Shown piece by piece: positions 4,991-6,095 of a stretch of DNA of 6,095 nucleotides (positions are counted from its first letter, which is position 1; each line of letters opens with the position of its first letter). The position numbers and the translations under genes are program-made. The notes beneath the pieces were generated by a model. It worked only from the letters and a program-made list of their open reading frames with translations. It was not told where the DNA came from and ran no database searches. Source of the DNA: Tannockella sp964372125 (lineage in GTDB: Bacteria > Bacillota_I > Bacilli_A > Erysipelotrichales > Coprobacillaceae); contig CAYJPL010000050.1 in NCBI GenBank assembly GCA_964372125.1, positions 1 to 6,095 of the forward strand, written 5' to 3'.

Positions 4991-6092
4991 TACATTGGAT
5001 TTGGTAGTGACAGCTTTTATGTTATTATCTTTTTTCTATATTATATATTCTACAAATAAACAGAAGTACTATGTTAATTTTATAATATCACTATTGTTAT
5101 TATCATTAATATCTACTGGCTATTATTGTGTTTTTAAAAATAGCTTAATAGCACTATGCCTTCTTCCTATTGTAAATGTAACCATATTTACAATTATGGA
5201 TCAAAAGAATATCTTAGAACATATTTTTATTTCCTTATATTTTACTTTACTCAAATTACTTTCATACGTTATCGTTACATGGGTTATAGATTTAGTTTAT
5301 TATGACGTGCTTTTTCCAATTTCTTATACAATTTATTTATCAGATATCCTCTTATTTATATTCTTACTATCTACAGTTAAATTATTTAAAAAATACTTGT
5401 TCAAAATTAGAGAGTATACTGCTTTTTACATAACTACTCACATAGTGTTAATTCTTATATACTTATCATACTTAATATCAATTTTTAAAAAGGGAGAACT
5501 TCTCATAGAGAGTTCAATTGAAATATTTTTAATTAGTATACTAGTATTTTTAATGTATAAAATGATTAATAAAGTCATAGTAGTTGAAAAAGAGAGCTAC
5601 CTTACAAAATTAAATAATGAAGAATTGAGGTTCAATCAAAGAAATTATAATGATATTGTTGATAATGTTAATGAAATAAAAAGCATAAAGCATGATATGA
5701 ATCATTTTCTGTTGTTGTTATTGAATTATTCTACGAATAATGAATATGAAAAAATGCATGATGTGTTAGTAAATAGATTAGATTTACTCAATGATACTAA
5801 TCCTCTAATATATGCAGGAAATTCCTCATTAAATCTAATCTTATCATCAAAGGTATCAAAAATTAAAAAAGAAAATATAGAGTTTATTTCGAATACTTTT
5901 GATGAAAAAATTGATATTGATAAAATAGATTTCTATGTATTACTTGGAAATCTACTAGATAATGCCATAGAACATTGTACATCACAGTCAATAAAGAAAA
6001 TACTTCTTGATATGTATACTGAAGAGCAATCCCTAATTATATGGAAAGGCAACACTTTTTTAGACAAAACTTATGAGGAAAGTCTTACATAG
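4974..6092 (+). CDS. AgrC-like (HPK10-type) sensor histidine kinase, C-terminally truncated
   Basis: A 372-residue membrane sensor kinase. The N-terminal 200 residues hold six or seven membrane segments (about 10-26, 33-50, 56-75, 83-105, 114-135, 150-172, 179-197), as in AgrC/ComD-type peptide receptors. A linker helix leads to the dimerisation/phosphoacceptor site IKHDMNHFL (238-246, His240). The N-box of the ATPase domain is LLGNLLDNAIEH (323-334), followed by a beta-strand region ending in WKGNT (357-361). The usual continuation, a Thr/Ser-Lys lid and an HGxGL box plus several tens of residues, is absent. A TAG at 6090-6092 ends the frame, and only three bases of the window follow. GAGG (4961-4964) is nine bases before the ATG, and the gene overlaps the regulator by 17 bases. 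The partner is the preceding LytTR regulator. The protein may be inactive as a kinase if the stop is real; no cognate pheromone gene is visible. Confidence 0.88.
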   Translation: MLIDTNTLDLVVTAFMLLSFFYIIYSTNKQKYYVNFIISLLLLSLISTGYYCVFKNSLIALCLLPIVNVTIFTIMDQKNILEHIFISLYFTLLKLLSYVIVTWVIDLVYYDVLFPISYTIYLSDILLFIFLLSTVKLFKKYLFKIREYTAFYITTHIVLILIYLSYLISIFKKGELLIESSIEIFLISILVFLMYKMINKVIVVEKESYLTKLNNEELRFNQRNYNDIVDNVNEIKSIKHDMNHFLLLLLNYSTNNEYEKMHDVLVNRLDLLNDTNPLIYAGNSSLNLILSSKVSKIKKENIEFISNTFDEKIDIDKIDFYVLLGNLLDNAIEHCTSQSIKKILLDMYTEEQSLIIWKGNTFLDKTYEESLT

Positions 6093-6095
6093 TCA

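Overview
The window is strongly AT-rich and reads as a low-GC Gram-positive (Firmicutes) chromosome. The evidence is GGAG-type ribosome binding sites, sigma-A-like promoters, a Sec signal peptide of Gram-positive type, and an AgrA/AgrC-like regulatory pair. I cannot name the genus; a clostridial or lactic-acid-type host are both possible.

Layout. From the left, 124-552 (minus) encodes a small FMN-binding split-barrel (pyridoxamine-phosphate-oxidase-like) protein. It has its own extended -10 promoter and a 19-base perfect dyad just downstream of the predicted transcription start. Bases 553-1064 hold no convincing intact gene, only a short minus-strand reading frame that may be a decayed, frameshifted remnant. 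Bases 1065-4032 form one minus-strand operon of five genes, in transcription order: a 138-residue Sec-secreted protein, a stem-loop, a six-helix ABC-2-like permease (291 aa), a small membrane protein (166 aa), an ABC ATPase (201 aa) and a second small membrane protein (169 aa). The last four genes overlap or are tightly spaced. Bases 4280-6092 (plus) encode a LytTR response regulator overlapping by 17 bases with an AgrC-like histidine kinase, which stops just before its expected ATP-lid region.

Control region. The 247 bases between the divergent units (4033-4279) hold a good plus-strand promoter (TTGAAA, 17 bases, TATAAT with TG extension) for the regulator genes. They also hold a 9-N12-9 direct repeat of LytTR-operator geometry, which lies immediately upstream of a minus-strand TATAAT that lacks a good -35. 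This is how peptide-responsive LytTR regulators activate bacteriocin and competence promoters. The two predicted starts face each other and their transcripts would overlap at the 5' ends.

Working model (inference). The kinase/regulator pair senses a signal and switches on a secreted, cysteine-free protein together with an ABC transporter of the bacitracin/lantibiotic-immunity type (its ATPase has Glu in the Q-loop position). The secreted protein may be a bacteriocin-like effector, a toxin with its immunity pump, or the signal-linked output of the circuit. No gene for an AgrD-like pheromone, lantibiotic modification enzyme or peptidase-containing exporter lies in the window.
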